From Streptomyces mesophilus (GTDB lineage Bacteria; Actinomycetota; Actinomycetes; Streptomycetales; Streptomycetaceae), in assembly GCF_011044995.1 (NCBI RefSeq), contig NZ_JAAKZW010000016.1, forward strand, positions 1 through 64,000: DNA of 64,000 bases, in the 5' to 3' direction. Shown in pieces: positions 1 through 9,160 of this stretch. Numbering within the stretch: the first letter of the stretch is position 1; the number at the start of each line of letters is the position of its first letter. Made by a program: the position numbers and the translations under genes. The notes under the pieces are model-generated. The model did not search any database. It worked only from the letters and a program-made list of their open reading frames with translations, and was not told the DNA's origin.

Positions 1-91
1 CCCCGCACTCCCGCGCCCCCGGCACCTGACCCCCGGGGGCGCGGGCCCTCACCACCGCACCCCCTCACCACCGCACACGAGAGGACCCGCC
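1..91. other. Upstream edge of window, no assignable gene
   Basis: The first 91 bases are GC-rich and hold no gene I can name. A TGA at 27-29 could close a reading frame that runs in from outside, but too few codons are visible to support it. A 15-base sequence (CCCTCACCACCGCAC) occurs at 46-60 and again at 62-76, a period of 16. GAGAGGA just before the start at 92 is a plausible ribosome binding site. Confidence 0.3.
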
Positions 92-2263
92 ATGAGCGGC
101 CACGACCACGAGCCCCGTATCGCGGAACTCCTGGGACGGATGACCGTCGACGAGAAGCTCGGCCAGCTCCAGCAGCTCGCCTGGGCCTGGGACACAGGAC
201 CTGGCGGCGGCGACACCGCGGCGGCCGAGGCCGCGGCCCGCAAGGGCCTGCTCGGCTCGGTGCTCAACGTCGTCGGAGCCGAGGCGAGCAACGCCCTGCA
301 GCGCATCGCCGTGGAGGAGTCACGCCTGGGCATCCCGCTGGTCTTCGGCCTCGACGTGATCCACGGCTACCACACCACGTTCCCCATCCCGCTCGCCCAG
401 GCCGCGGCCTTCGACCCGGCCGTCACGGCGGTGGACGCCGAGGTCTCCGCGCGCGAGGCGCGGTCCAACGGCATCCACTGGACGTTCTCGCCGATGATGG
501 ACGTCACGCGCGAGCCGCGCTGGGGCCGGATCGCGGAGAGCATCGGCGAGGACCCGTATCTCACCTCCGCCTACGCGGTGGCCAAGGTGCGCGGCTACCA
601 GGGCGAGGACCTGACGGCACCGGACCGTATCGCCGCCTGCGCCAAGCACTTCGTGGCGTACGGGGGAGCGGAGGGCGGCCGCGACTACAACACCGTCGAC
701 GTGTCCGAGCAGCGGCTGCGCAATCTGTATCTGCCGCCGTTCAAAGCGGCCGTCGAGGCGGGCGCCGCCACCGTCATGGCCGCGTTCAACACCGTCAGCG
801 GCGTGCCCGCGCACGCCAACACCCATGCGCTCACCGGCATTTTGAAGCAGGAGTGGGACTTCGACGGTGTCGTGGTGAGCGACTGGACCGGTGTCCAGGA
901 GCTGATCGCGCACGGTGTCGCGGCGGACGAGGCCGAAGCGGCGCGGCGTTCGCTGACCGCGGGCGTGGACATGGAGATGGTGTCCACCACCTTCGTCGAC
1001 CACGGCCGCGATCTGCTCGCGTCGGGGGCGCTGACCGAGGAGCGGCTCGACGACGCGGTGGCCCGCGTCCTGCGCCTGAAGCTGCGCCTCGGGCTGTTCG
1101 AGCGCCCGTACGTCGAGGAGTCCGCGGCGCTCACCGCACCGAGCGCCGAGGCGCGGGCGGCGGCGCGCGAGGCGGCCGGGCGCTGCATGGTGCTCCTGAA
1201 GAACGACGGCGACACCCTGCCCCTCGACGCGGCCGCGCTCCGCTCGCTCGCCGTGATCGGGCCGTTCGCCGACTCCGGTGATCTGCTGGGTACTTGGACC
1301 CTGCCGGGCGCTCCTGAGGCTGTCCCCGTCCTGACCGGTCTGCGCGAAGCGCTGCCGGACACCGTGATCAGCCACGTCGAGGGCGCATCCGCGGAAGGCA
1401 CCGACACCTCCGGCTTCGCGGCGGCCGTGGCCGCGGCCGAAGCGGCCGACGCGGTCGTCCTCGTGGTGGGCGAGCCGCCCGCGCTCAGCGGAGAAGCGGC
1501 CGTACGCGGCGAGCTCGGACTGCCCGGTGTCCAGGAGCAGTTGGCCGAGGCGGTCGCCGCGACCGGCACGCCGTGCGTGGTGGTGCTCGTCGGCGGGCGG
1601 CCGCTGACCATCGGAGGCTGGGCCCAGCGGGTGCCCGCGGTCGTGATGGCCTGGCACCCCGGCATCGAGGCGGGTCCCGCCGTCGCGGACGTCCTGACCG
1701 GAGCCGTCGTGCCCGGCGGCAAACTGCCCGTGACCTTCCCCCGCTCGGTGGGCCAGATCCCGCTCTACTACAACCACGAGCGCACCGGCCGCCCCTACGA
1801 TCCGGCCGCGCCCGAAGTGAAGTATGTGTCGCGCTACCTGGACCTCGCCGACGGCCCGGAGTTCTGCTTCGGGCACGGACTGAGCTACACCACCTTCGCC
1901 CTCGGTGAACCGCGGCTCAGCCGGGAGCAGCTCGCGGCGGGCGACCTGGAGGCGGGCGCGACGGTCGAGGTGACCGTCGCCGTGCGCAACACCGGCGACC
2001 GTACGGCCGACGAAGTGGTCCAGCTCTACGTCCAGGACCCCGCCGCGAGCATCGCCCAACCGGTGCGCCGGCTGCGGGGGTTCACGCGGGTCCGGCTCGC
2101 GGCGGGCGAGGAGCGGGAGGTCCGCTTCACCCTCGGAGCCGAGGACCTGGGCTTCTGGACGAACGACACCGCGGGCACCTTCGTCGTCGAACCCGGCGAG
2201 ATCCACCTGCACACCGGCACCAGCTCCCGCACCCGGTCCAGGCGCACCCTCCTGATCACCTGA
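92..2263 (+). CDS. Glycoside hydrolase family 3 beta-glucosidase
   Basis: This 723-residue protein is a retaining GH3 exo-glycosidase that removes terminal beta-linked sugars (glucose or xylose) from oligosaccharides. It has the usual three-part layout: an N-terminal TIM barrel (about 10-340), an alpha/beta sandwich (about 380-590) and a C-terminal fibronectin-III-like domain (about 640-715). The barrel carries CAKHFVAYGG near residue 185 and the nucleophile motif VVSDWTG, with Asp264 as the expected nucleophile. No signal peptide is visible, so it should act in the cytosol on imported oligosaccharides. An uptake system would then be expected nearby, but none is seen to its left within the window. 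The start has GAGAGGA upstream. Substrate specificity cannot be read from sequence. Confidence 0.93.
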   Translation: MSGHDHEPRIAELLGRMTVDEKLGQLQQLAWAWDTGPGGGDTAAAEAAARKGLLGSVLNVVGAEASNALQRIAVEESRLGIPLVFGLDVIHGYHTTFPIPLAQAAAFDPAVTAVDAEVSAREARSNGIHWTFSPMMDVTREPRWGRIAESIGEDPYLTSAYAVAKVRGYQGEDLTAPDRIAACAKHFVAYGGAEGGRDYNTVDVSEQRLRNLYLPPFKAAVEAGAATVMAAFNTVSGVPAHANTHALTGILKQEWDFDGVVVSDWTGVQELIAHGVAADEAEAARRSLTAGVDMEMVSTTFVDHGRDLLASGALTEERLDDAVARVLRLKLRLGLFERPYVEESAALTAPSAEARAAAREAAGRCMVLLKNDGDTLPLDAAALRSLAVIGPFADSGDLLGTWTLPGAPEAVPVLTGLREALPDTVISHVEGASAEGTDTSGFAAAVAAAEAADAVVLVVGEPPALSGEAAVRGELGLPGVQEQLAEAVAATGTPCVVVLVGGRPLTIGGWAQRVPAVVMAWHPGIEAGPAVADVLTGAVVPGGKLPVTFPRSVGQIPLYYNHERTGRPYDPAAPEVKYVSRYLDLADGPEFCFGHGLSYTTFALGEPRLSREQLAAGDLEAGATVEVTVAVRNTGDRTADEVVQLYVQDPAASIAQPVRRLRGFTRVRLAAGEEREVRFTLGAEDLGFWTNDTAGTFVVEPGEIHLHTGTSSRTRSRRTLLIT

Positions 2264-2323
2264 CCGTCCGGACCGACGAAGGCTCAGCGCACCAGGACGA
2301 CCCCACCCACCAAGAGGAGCAGC

Positions 2324-4021
2324 ATGAGAGCAAAGCTATGCGCCGCCGTTGCCGTCCCTTCCCTGCTCGGTCTGATGCTCACGGGCGCCGCCACCGGCAC
2401 CGCGCACGCCGCCACCACCACGTACTACGTGTCGCCGTACGGCAGCGACAGCAACAGCGGTACCTCGCCCGACCAGGCGTGGAAGTCGGCCGCGAAGGTC
2501 AACGCCGTCACGTTCCCGCAGGGCAGCACCGTCGCCTTCCAGGGCGGTGAGTGGTTCTCCGGCTGTCTGGTCTTCAACTCCACGAATGTGCCGGCGTCTT
2601 CGGCCACCACCCCCTTCAAGGTCACCTCGTACGGCACCGGGAAAGCGACGCTCAGGTCCACCTGTACGGGCGAGTACTCGGCGGCCGTCACGGCGGACCA
2701 CGTCAGCGGCTTCCAGCTGTCCGGGCTGAAACTCGTCAACGGCGCCACCACCGCGGCCGGGGTGCTGCTGCAGAACCAGAGCTCCACCACGGCCACCAAG
2801 TCCCTGCTGGTCTCCGACTCCGACATCTCCGGGTTCGCCACCCCCAGCGGCAGCACCAGCACCTTCGGCGGGCAGATCATGGTGCTCGGCTACGCGGTCA
2901 ACGGGAACACCGGGCCGCTGGACGACGTGCAGATCCGCAACAACATCCTGCACGGCTCCAGCGCGACCTCGACGGCCGGACCCGGTGTCTACGGCTGGGG
3001 CGGCGGCGTGAACATCACCAACGTCCGCGTCGAGGGCAACACCGTGTACAACCTGGGCATGGCCCCGCAGACCACCGGCGCGGCCATCACCGCGAACGGC
3101 TGGAACGGCGCGGTGATCCAGCGCAACGTGGTCCATGACATCGGCGCCAACGTCACCTCCTGCGGCGGCACCAGCGGGATCATGACGTACACCTCGAACA
3201 ACGTGGCCGTACGGCACAACGAGGTGTACAACGTGCGACCGCTGCCGGGTCTGACCGCCGGCTGCGACTGGGACGGCATCGACCTCGACGGCGGCACCAC
3301 CAACTCGGTCGTCGAGTACAACTACACGCACGACAACGCGGGCAGCGGCTACCTCGCGTACACCTCGACCGCGGCAGGACGGGTCTGGGGCCCCAACACC
3401 TTCCGCTACAACATCTCCGAGAACGACGACGCGGCCAAGGCACAGGGCGGGCTCTTCGACGTCGTGCCCGTCGCGCCGAAGAACGCCTTGTCCATCTACG
3501 GCAACACCCTCTACACCGGCACCGCGCAGACGACGAAGGACACGTCCAGCGCGTGCTTCCACTTCGGGTACGCCGCGGGCACCTGGGGCGCCGGTTCGCA
3601 GATCAAGAACAACGTCTGCCACATGGCCAACAAGGACAAGTACGGCCGCACCGGCCAGCTCTACTACAACCCCAACGGGCATACGGGGATGACGCTGGCG
3701 AACAACCTGTACTACGGCGCGGGCACCGCCGGGTTCCGCTGGGGCGGCACGACCTACGCCGACTTCGCGGCCTGGAAGGCGGCGGGACACGCGTCGGGTG
3801 AGGTGTGGGGCGACCCGCTGTTCACCGCGCCCGGCGGCGGAGGCACCTGCACCTGGTCACCCGTCACCGGTACGGGACCGCAGCCGTGCCCGTCGGCGTA
3901 CACGCTGAAGACCGGTTCCCCGGCGATCGGAGCGGGAGCCGCCGTGACCGGCAACGGCGGGCGCGACTACTACGGGACGGCCATCCCGGTCAGCCCGAAC
4001 ATCGGGGCCGACGCGGGATAG
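2324..4021 (+). CDS. Secreted right-handed parallel beta-helix protein
   Basis: This 565-residue protein has a clear Sec signal peptide ending near TAHAA (about residue 29). The mature part opens with YYVSPYGSDSNSGTSPDQAW, the start typical of pectate-lyase-like or DUF1565-like beta-helix proteins. The body is rich in repeated coil sequences such as IRNNILHG, VEGNTVYN, IQRNVVHDIG and VRHNEVYNV, as expected for a right-handed beta-helix that binds extracellular polysaccharide. Catalytic residues for a specific lyase class could not be assigned, so lyase activity is inferred from fold only. AAGAGGAGCAGC precedes the ATG. It lies 60 bases behind the GH3 gene, so co-transcription is possible. A hairpin follows the stop. 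Confidence 0.82.
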   Translation: MRAKLCAAVAVPSLLGLMLTGAATGTAHAATTTYYVSPYGSDSNSGTSPDQAWKSAAKVNAVTFPQGSTVAFQGGEWFSGCLVFNSTNVPASSATTPFKVTSYGTGKATLRSTCTGEYSAAVTADHVSGFQLSGLKLVNGATTAAGVLLQNQSSTTATKSLLVSDSDISGFATPSGSTSTFGGQIMVLGYAVNGNTGPLDDVQIRNNILHGSSATSTAGPGVYGWGGGVNITNVRVEGNTVYNLGMAPQTTGAAITANGWNGAVIQRNVVHDIGANVTSCGGTSGIMTYTSNNVAVRHNEVYNVRPLPGLTAGCDWDGIDLDGGTTNSVVEYNYTHDNAGSGYLAYTSTAAGRVWGPNTFRYNISENDDAAKAQGGLFDVVPVAPKNALSIYGNTLYTGTAQTTKDTSSACFHFGYAAGTWGAGSQIKNNVCHMANKDKYGRTGQLYYNPNGHTGMTLANNLYYGAGTAGFRWGGTTYADFAAWKAAGHASGEVWGDPLFTAPGGGGTCTWSPVTGTGPQPCPSAYTLKTGSPAIGAGAAVTGNGGRDYYGTAIPVSPNIGADAG

Positions 4022-4048
4022 GTCCGTCTGCCGTCCGTTCGACGGCAT

Positions 4049-4080
4049 CGGTGCTTCCGGTCCGCGCGCCGGAAGCACCG
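4049..4080 (+). terminator. Hairpin after the beta-helix gene
   Basis: Perfect 12-base arms (CGGTGCTTCCGG and CCGGAAGCACCG) around an 8-base loop lie 28 bases after the stop. This is consistent with a U-tract-poor terminator of the kind common in Streptomyces. Confidence 0.6.
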
Positions 4081-4089
4081 AGCCGTCCG

Positions 4090-4131
4090 CGGCTTCTCGG
4101 AGCCGTTCCGCAGCTTCTCCGAGCCGTTCCG
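4090..4131. repeat. Two-copy 21-bp tandem repeat
   Basis: CGGCTTCTCGGAGCCGTTCCG-type units at 4090-4110 and 4111-4131 differ at two positions. They lie between the hairpin and the next gene. No function is apparent. Confidence 0.6.
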
Positions 4132-4261
4132 GCTGGTCCGTCGCGTCCGGGGCCGGCCCCGTGTGGTCCGGTGGCGTTCGGGTACCCGGCGGGCGCCCGA
4201 CTCCCGTACGGGCGTGGGCCGCCGTAACCCCCCACCGCGATCCAGGAGCACTGCGTCTGCC

Positions 4262-5278
4262 ATGCCCATCACCATCGAGGGTCCCGCGCTGCCCCAGCCG
4301 CGCGGCGTCCTGTCCGCCAGCGTCATCGACACCCTCCGCGGCCCCGGCTCCCGCTGCGCCGCCGAGCTCGTCCGCCGCGCCGAACCGTACGGGGACGACC
4401 TCCAACTCGCCCTCTACCTCTGCTACGAACTCCACTACCGGGGCTTCGCCGGGGTCGACGAGGCGTACGAGTGGGATCCGCCCCTGCTCGGCTTCCGCCG
4501 CGCCCTGGAGCACCGCTTCCTCACCGCCCTGCGCAAGGACGCGACCAGCAACCGGAGTGTGGACGAGGCGCTCGACGCGCTCCTCGTCGAACCCGTCGAA
4601 GGGACCGGGGTCTCCCATCGGCTGTGCGAGGAGGGCGAGTTGTGGCAGCTGCGCGAGTACGCCGCGCACCGTTCGCTCTACCACCTCAAGGAGGCGGATC
4701 CGCACGCCTGGGTGCTGCCCCGGCTGCGGGGGCGGGCCAAGGCGGGCATGGCGGCGGTGGAGTTCGACGAGTACGGCGGCGGACGGCCCGAGCGCGTGCA
4801 CGCCGAGCTCTTCGCCGGCCTGATGAGCGACCTCGGCCTCGACGCCACCTACGGCCGCTACCTGGACGCCGCCTGCGCGCAGGCCCTGGCCACCGTGAAC
4901 GTCATGTCGCTGTTCGGGCTGCACCGCCGGCTGCGCGGCGCCCTGGCCGGGCACTTCGCCGCCGTCGAGATCACGTCCTCGCCGGGCTCGCGCCGCCTCG
5001 CCCGCGCCATGTCCCGTACGGGGGCGGGGCCCAAGGCCGAGCACTTCTACACCGAGCACGTCGAGGCGGACGCCGTGCACGAACAAGTGGTGCGCCACGA
5101 GGTGATCGGCGGACTCCTGGAGACGGAACCGCAACTCGCGCCCGACATCGTCCTCGGCATCGACGCGACCGGCTTCCTGGAGGACCGCTTCGGCACGTAT
5201 CTGCTCGACCGATGGGACGCGGGCTCGACCTCGCTGCGTGAGCCGTACGTGCAGAGCGGCACCGGATCCGCCAAGTGA
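4262..5278 (+). CDS. Iron-containing redox enzyme family protein (haem-oxygenase-like fold)
   Basis: This 338-residue protein belongs to the iron-containing redox enzyme family, which are helical haem-oxygenase-like di-iron proteins. The segment EHFYTEHVEADAVHEQVVRH supplies the regularly spaced Glu and His residues expected for iron ligation. An earlier helix carries YLCYELHYRGF. The open frame extends further upstream, but MPITIEGPALPQPRG at 4262 is the sensible start because upstream codons are low-complexity and unlike a protein N-terminus. Its stop overlaps the GTG of the next gene, so it is translationally coupled to a CDGSH iron-sulfur protein. This suggests an iron-dependent redox pair. 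The physiological substrate is unknown. Confidence 0.85.
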   Translation: MPITIEGPALPQPRGVLSASVIDTLRGPGSRCAAELVRRAEPYGDDLQLALYLCYELHYRGFAGVDEAYEWDPPLLGFRRALEHRFLTALRKDATSNRSVDEALDALLVEPVEGTGVSHRLCEEGELWQLREYAAHRSLYHLKEADPHAWVLPRLRGRAKAGMAAVEFDEYGGGRPERVHAELFAGLMSDLGLDATYGRYLDAACAQALATVNVMSLFGLHRRLRGALAGHFAAVEITSSPGSRRLARAMSRTGAGPKAEHFYTEHVEADAVHEQVVRHEVIGGLLETEPQLAPDIVLGIDATGFLEDRFGTYLLDRWDAGSTSLREPYVQSGTGSAK

Positions 5279-5595
5279 GTGCGCCGCACGGACCTGACGA
5301 GCCGACGAACGGACCGGCCGGGCGGCCCGCTCTGCCGGGACGCGCGGGTGAACCCTGCCGTATCGCCGTCCAGCGCGAAGGTCCCTTCCTGGTCGACGGC
5401 CCGGTGGAGATCACCCTGGAGGACGGCACCACCGTCCGCTCCGACCGTTTCCGGGTCGCGCTGTGCACCTGCCGACGCAGCCGCCGCTTTCCGTGGTGCG
5501 ACGCCGGCCACCGGCGGCGGGTAAGGAAAAGGCTGACGTGCCTGGGCTGCCCCCCACTGACGTGCCGGGCAGCCCATTCGCGTACCCCCTCCTGA
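5275..5595 (+). CDS. CDGSH iron-sulfur domain protein
   Basis: This 106-residue protein starts at a GTG overlapping the previous TGA. The motif CTCRRSRRFPWCDAGH fits the CDGSH pattern C-x-C-x2-S-x3-P-x-C-D-x2-H, giving the three Cys and one His that bind a [2Fe-2S] cluster. A beta strand region (GPVEITLEDGTTVRSDRF) precedes it, as in mitoNEET-like bacterial proteins. The family transfers electrons or clusters, and coupling to the di-iron protein upstream suggests it is the redox partner. The frame continues about 25 residues past the motif into a tail with three more Cys (LTCLGCPPLTC), which looks unusual for the family. The gene ends 12 bases from a convergent stop. Confidence 0.88.
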   Translation: MSAPHGPDEPTNGPAGRPALPGRAGEPCRIAVQREGPFLVDGPVEITLEDGTTVRSDRFRVALCTCRRSRRFPWCDAGHRRRVRKRLTCLGCPPLTCRAAHSRTPS

Positions 5596-5607
5596 GGCCA
5601 GCGTGCC

Positions 5608-7164
5608 CTACTCCTTCGGTACGTCCCGAGGCGCGAGCGGCCGCGTGGCCGGCCCCTGGAGCACCGAGCCGTCCGGGGCGAAACGCGAGCCGTGGCACGG
5701 GCACTCCCACGCCGTCTCGGCCTGGTTGAAGGCGACCAGACAGCCGAGGTGGGTGCAGCGCGCCGAAACGGCGTGCGCGCTGCCCGACGCGTCGCGGTAG
5801 ACGGCGCAGCGGCTGCCGTCGAGCCGCACCACCGCGCCCGTGCCCGGTGCGATCTCGGCGACCGAATCGACATGCGCGGTACCGATGCGGTCGCCCACGA
5901 AGTGCCGTGCCACATCGGCCTGTTGCTTCAGGAGCGCGGGCGCTTCCCGTACGGCGCTCCACAGCCTGCGCGGGTCGTACAGCGCCGTCCACGGCGGCTC
6001 CTCACCGTGCAGCAGCCGGGTCAGGAGCTGTCCGGCGAGGACGCCGCCGCTCATGCCCCAGCCACCGAAGCCGGTGGCGACATAGGTGTGGCGGGCGCCC
6101 GGGTGGTACCGGCCGATCATCGGGACGGTGTCGCTGACGTCGTTGTCCTGGGCCGCCCAGCGGTAGGCGGTCGCCCCGACGGAGAAGTGCGCGCCCATCC
6201 ATGCGTCGAGCCGGGCGAATCCGGCGGCCGGATCGCCCTCGCCCGGGGTGAAGCTCTCGCCCGTCACGATCAGGAGCCGTCCGCCGTCGCCGTACGGGGC
6301 GGTCCGCACGGACCGTTTGCCGTAGTCCTCGGTGAGGTACATGCCGGCCGGGTCCTGACCGGCCGGCAAGGGCGCGGCGACGACGAGTTCACGGCGGGGC
6401 GAAAGCCGCGCGAACAGCAGCGCGCGGTCGAAGACCGGATAGTGCGTGGCCACGACCACGTCCTGGGCGGTCACGGTGTGGCCGGCCTCGGTGGTCACCC
6501 GGCACGGGGAGCCTTCGTGCAGTCCGGTGGCCCGGGTCCGTTCGTGGATCACGCCGCCGCGCGCCCGCACGTCCTCGGCCAGGGCGAGGAGATAGGCGCG
6601 CGGATGGAACTGCGCCTGCCCCTCCGCGCGCACCGCCGCCGCCACCTCGAAGGGCAGCCCGGTCTCCTCGACGTAATGCGCGTCGAGCCCCGCCGCCCGG
6701 GCGGCGTCCGCCTCCGCCCGCAGCACGGAACGGTTCTCAGGACGCGTGGTGTACGTGTAGGCCGGGCGCCTCTCCCACGCGCAGTCCACCTTCAGCTCGG
6801 CGCTGACGGTGGCGATGCGCTCGACGGCGCCCACCTGGGAGCGGGCGTACAGCCGCGCCGCCTGCTCGCCGCGCGTGCTCAGGAGCCGGTCGTAGACAAG
6901 ACCGTGCAGCGCGGACACCTTGGCGGTGGTGTGGCCGGTGACCCCGGCGGCGATGCGGTCGGCCTCCAGGACGACGACGTGCAGTCCGGTGCGGGCCAGC
7001 TCCCAGGCGGTGCTGAGCCCCGCGATGCCGGCGCCGATGACCACGACGTCCGTCTCGGTGTCGGCGGACAGCGGCGGCAGGTCCGTCGTCGGGCTCGTCG
7101 CCATCCAGTACGACTCGTCGCGGCCGGGCAGCGGATCGGTGGCGGAGGTGTGGTGTGCGCTCAT
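5608..7164 (-). CDS. FAD-dependent oxidoreductase with C-terminal Rieske domain
   Basis: This 518-residue fusion carries a DAO/glycine-oxidase-type FAD domain with the dinucleotide motif VVIGAGIAGLSTAWELA near its start, followed by VVVLEAD. A C-terminal Rieske [2Fe-2S] domain has CTHLGC (470-475) and CPCHGS (488-493), giving ligands Cys470, His472, Cys488 and His491. Proteins of this architecture are widespread in actinomycetes. They are presumed to oxidise amines or act in redox stress, but their substrate is not established. ATG at 7164 is taken as the start because MSAHHTSATDP leads directly into the FAD domain, while an upstream extension has no domain character. It diverges from the FUSC gene across 133 bases. 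Confidence 0.9.
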   Translation of the reverse strand: MSAHHTSATDPLPGRDESYWMATSPTTDLPPLSADTETDVVVIGAGIAGLSTAWELARTGLHVVVLEADRIAAGVTGHTTAKVSALHGLVYDRLLSTRGEQAARLYARSQVGAVERIATVSAELKVDCAWERRPAYTYTTRPENRSVLRAEADAARAAGLDAHYVEETGLPFEVAAAVRAEGQAQFHPRAYLLALAEDVRARGGVIHERTRATGLHEGSPCRVTTEAGHTVTAQDVVVATHYPVFDRALLFARLSPRRELVVAAPLPAGQDPAGMYLTEDYGKRSVRTAPYGDGGRLLIVTGESFTPGEGDPAAGFARLDAWMGAHFSVGATAYRWAAQDNDVSDTVPMIGRYHPGARHTYVATGFGGWGMSGGVLAGQLLTRLLHGEEPPWTALYDPRRLWSAVREAPALLKQQADVARHFVGDRIGTAHVDSVAEIAPGTGAVVRLDGSRCAVYRDASGSAHAVSARCTHLGCLVAFNQAETAWECPCHGSRFAPDGSVLQGPATRPLAPRDVPKE

Positions 7165-7297
7165 CCGGACTGAGTGCCTCGATTGCCGCAGAAGATGCCC
7201 GCATACGGGGGCGCGCTCGGGTCTCAGCCCCGAGTGGTGCGTCCGTATATACCGTCCGTACATACCTCGCGGGCCCTGGGGTACCCCGTCTCCGTTG

Positions 7298-8458
7298 ATG
7301 ACCAAGATCTTCAGGGAACGTCTGCACGGGACCGCGCACTGGTGGCGGCGCGCGCTGGCCTGGTCGGGTCACGAGCGGCACACCGCGCTCCTGATCGGCA
7401 AGAGCGCGCTCGCCGCGACCTTGGCGTGGTTCGTCGCCCACCATCTGATGCAGGCGCAGTCGCCGGCGTTCGCCCCGTTCTCGGCCGTCCTGGTGATGCA
7501 GACGACGGTCTACCAGTCGGTGCTGCATTCGCTCCGCTACACGGGAGCGGTGGTCGTGGGCGTCGCCGTACAGACGGCCCTCGCGCTGACGCTCGGGCCC
7601 GGCTGGCCGGCGTTCGCGCTGGTCGCGCTCGTGACGCTCGGGATCGGCCGGTGGGCGAAGCTGGGTTCGCAGGGCGCGCAGGTGCCGACGGCCGCGTTCT
7701 TCGCCTTCGCCACCTTCGTCGCCGCCGAGCCCGGTGACCGCCTCGCCCAGCTCGGCCAGATCGTGCTCCTCGTCCTGATCGGATGCGCCACGGCCACGGC
7801 GGTCCATCTCGCGCTCGTACCGCCGATGCGCCACCGCAGCGCCGAGTTCGGGATCGGCATCCTCGCCCGGGCCTTCGCCGGGCTGCTCGCGGATGCCACG
7901 TCGGCGCTGCGCGAGGAGGAGCGGGGCGAGGAGCGCACCGGGCGACTCGACCACACCGACGCCCTGATCGCGCAGGCGAGGGCGGATCTGCGCACGGCGC
8001 AGGAGAGCGTCTCCTTCAACCCCCGCCGCTATCTGCGCGGACACCGGGGCCACACCAGCTTCGACGGGTACGCGACCGTACTGGAGGCGCTGGTGCGCAC
8101 GCTCTACCAGATGGCCTCGCTGCACCGCAGCCTCGACCAGTGGCACGAGGAGCACGAGCGGCACGGGGACGGAGCCTTCCTGCGGAACTACGCGCGCTTC
8201 CTGGACGCCCTGCAGGAGTTCGCCCAGGTCCTCGGCGACCTCGACGAGGACCGGTTGCCCGGCCAGGCGCGCCGGTTGGGCCGGCTGGCCGAGGAGGCCG
8301 GCGAGCTGCGCCACGCGCTGGCCGAGGAAGCCGTACGGCAGGGCCTGCCGCTGGCCGATCCGTCGCGCCCGTACGGCGTGCTCGTCGTGGAGGCCACCCG
8401 TCTGTGGGAGGAGTGCCGCCGCGCCTCGGACGCCCTGCGGCAGTGGGTGGAGAGCTGA
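7298..8458 (+). CDS. FUSC-family inner-membrane protein (aromatic acid exporter type)
   Basis: This 386-residue protein has an N-terminal block of hydrophobic helices (about 28-175), including SALAATLAWFVAHHLM, AFAPFSAVLVMQTTVYQS and VVVGVAVQTALALTLG. A long soluble, helical and charged C-terminal half follows (about 190-386). This matches the fusaric-acid-resistance/ArAE half-transporter family, thought to export aromatic or other organic acids. The ATG at 7298 opens MTKIFRERLHG. No good ribosome binding site is visible, so the start is less certain than the family call. The open frame upstream is antisense to the FAD/Rieske gene and was excluded. Confidence 0.82.
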   Translation: MTKIFRERLHGTAHWWRRALAWSGHERHTALLIGKSALAATLAWFVAHHLMQAQSPAFAPFSAVLVMQTTVYQSVLHSLRYTGAVVVGVAVQTALALTLGPGWPAFALVALVTLGIGRWAKLGSQGAQVPTAAFFAFATFVAAEPGDRLAQLGQIVLLVLIGCATATAVHLALVPPMRHRSAEFGIGILARAFAGLLADATSALREEERGEERTGRLDHTDALIAQARADLRTAQESVSFNPRRYLRGHRGHTSFDGYATVLEALVRTLYQMASLHRSLDQWHEEHERHGDGAFLRNYARFLDALQEFAQVLGDLDEDRLPGQARRLGRLAEEAGELRHALAEEAVRQGLPLADPSRPYGVLVVEATRLWEECRRASDALRQWVES

Positions 8459-8478
8459 CCGGATGCCGACCGGGTGCC

Positions 8479-9057
8479 CTATCCCTGTCTTCCCTGTCCC
8501 TGTCCTTGTCCCTGGCACGCGCCGAAGTCGACATCGTCCGCGGCGACCACCTTGGCGCTCATGTTGCGCTCCATCATGCGCAGGGCCGCGTCGGCCAGGT
8601 CCCGGTGGATGTGGGCGACGGCGTCGTAGGGCACGGTGACCCGCAGATGGCGGATGTGCGCGTCCAGGGCGGAGTACAGGACGCACTGCTCGGTGACCTG
8701 ACCGCACAGGACCACATGATCGATGCCTTGCTGGGCCAGGAGATAGCTGAGCGGGGTCTCGTAGAAGATCGAATGCCGTGCCTTGACGACGAACAGCGAG
8801 TTCTCGTCCGGCGCGAGCGGGCGCACGAGATCGGCGTGCGGACCGTCGAGGGCTGTCTGCAGGATCTCCCCGTGGTGGGAGCGCCACTCGCCGAAGTTGT
8901 CGTTGGCGTAGATGACGGGGACCCCGTGTTCGCGCGCGCTGTCGATCAGCTTGAGCAGCGCCGGGAGCGCCGCCTCGGCGGAGGGCAGGAGGAGCTGGGC
9001 GTCGTCGTGTTCATAGGTGTTGATCATGTCGATGACGATGAGTGCGGCAGCTGCCAT
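8479..9057 (-). CDS. Isochorismatase-family cysteine hydrolase
   Basis: This 192-residue enzyme is of the isochorismatase-like cysteine hydrolase family. The catalytic triad is visible as Asp10 (LIVIDMIN), Lys92 (VVKARHSIFY) and Cys125 (VTEQCVLYS). Families of this type hydrolyse amides such as nicotinamide or ureas, or isochorismate, and the exact substrate cannot be assigned here. The protein ends with an odd Gly-Gln tail (CQGQGQGQGRQG) encoded by a short tandem repeat of a CCCTGT/CCTTGT-like hexamer. This is probably repeat slippage at the 3' end rather than a functional domain. It is convergent with the FUSC gene, with 20 bases between the stops. Confidence 0.88.
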   Translation of the reverse strand: MAAAALIVIDMINTYEHDDAQLLLPSAEAALPALLKLIDSAREHGVPVIYANDNFGEWRSHHGEILQTALDGPHADLVRPLAPDENSLFVVKARHSIFYETPLSYLLAQQGIDHVVLCGQVTEQCVLYSALDAHIRHLRVTVPYDAVAHIHRDLADAALRMMERNMSAKVVAADDVDFGACQGQGQGQGRQG

Positions 9058-9160
9058 ACGGGATCACCTCGCCCGGGACGCCAATGTGCGGCCGCGCGTG
9101 AGCAGCGCGCCCAGCGCGATCATGCCAAGACCGAGCCCGGCGTGCAGCCGGGAACGTTCG

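Noticed and set aside
320..2212. Long open frame antisense to the GH3 gene
   Set aside because: It is Arg/Gly/Ala/His-rich, has no domain character and lies opposite a strong GH3 gene. Such antisense frames are a normal by-product of high GC; the same applies to many others in the window.
5530..5595. A RiPP-like cysteine-rich peptide in the CDGSH tail
   Set aside because: It is in frame with the CDGSH domain, has no separate start or modification gene nearby, and simply looks like a tail extension.
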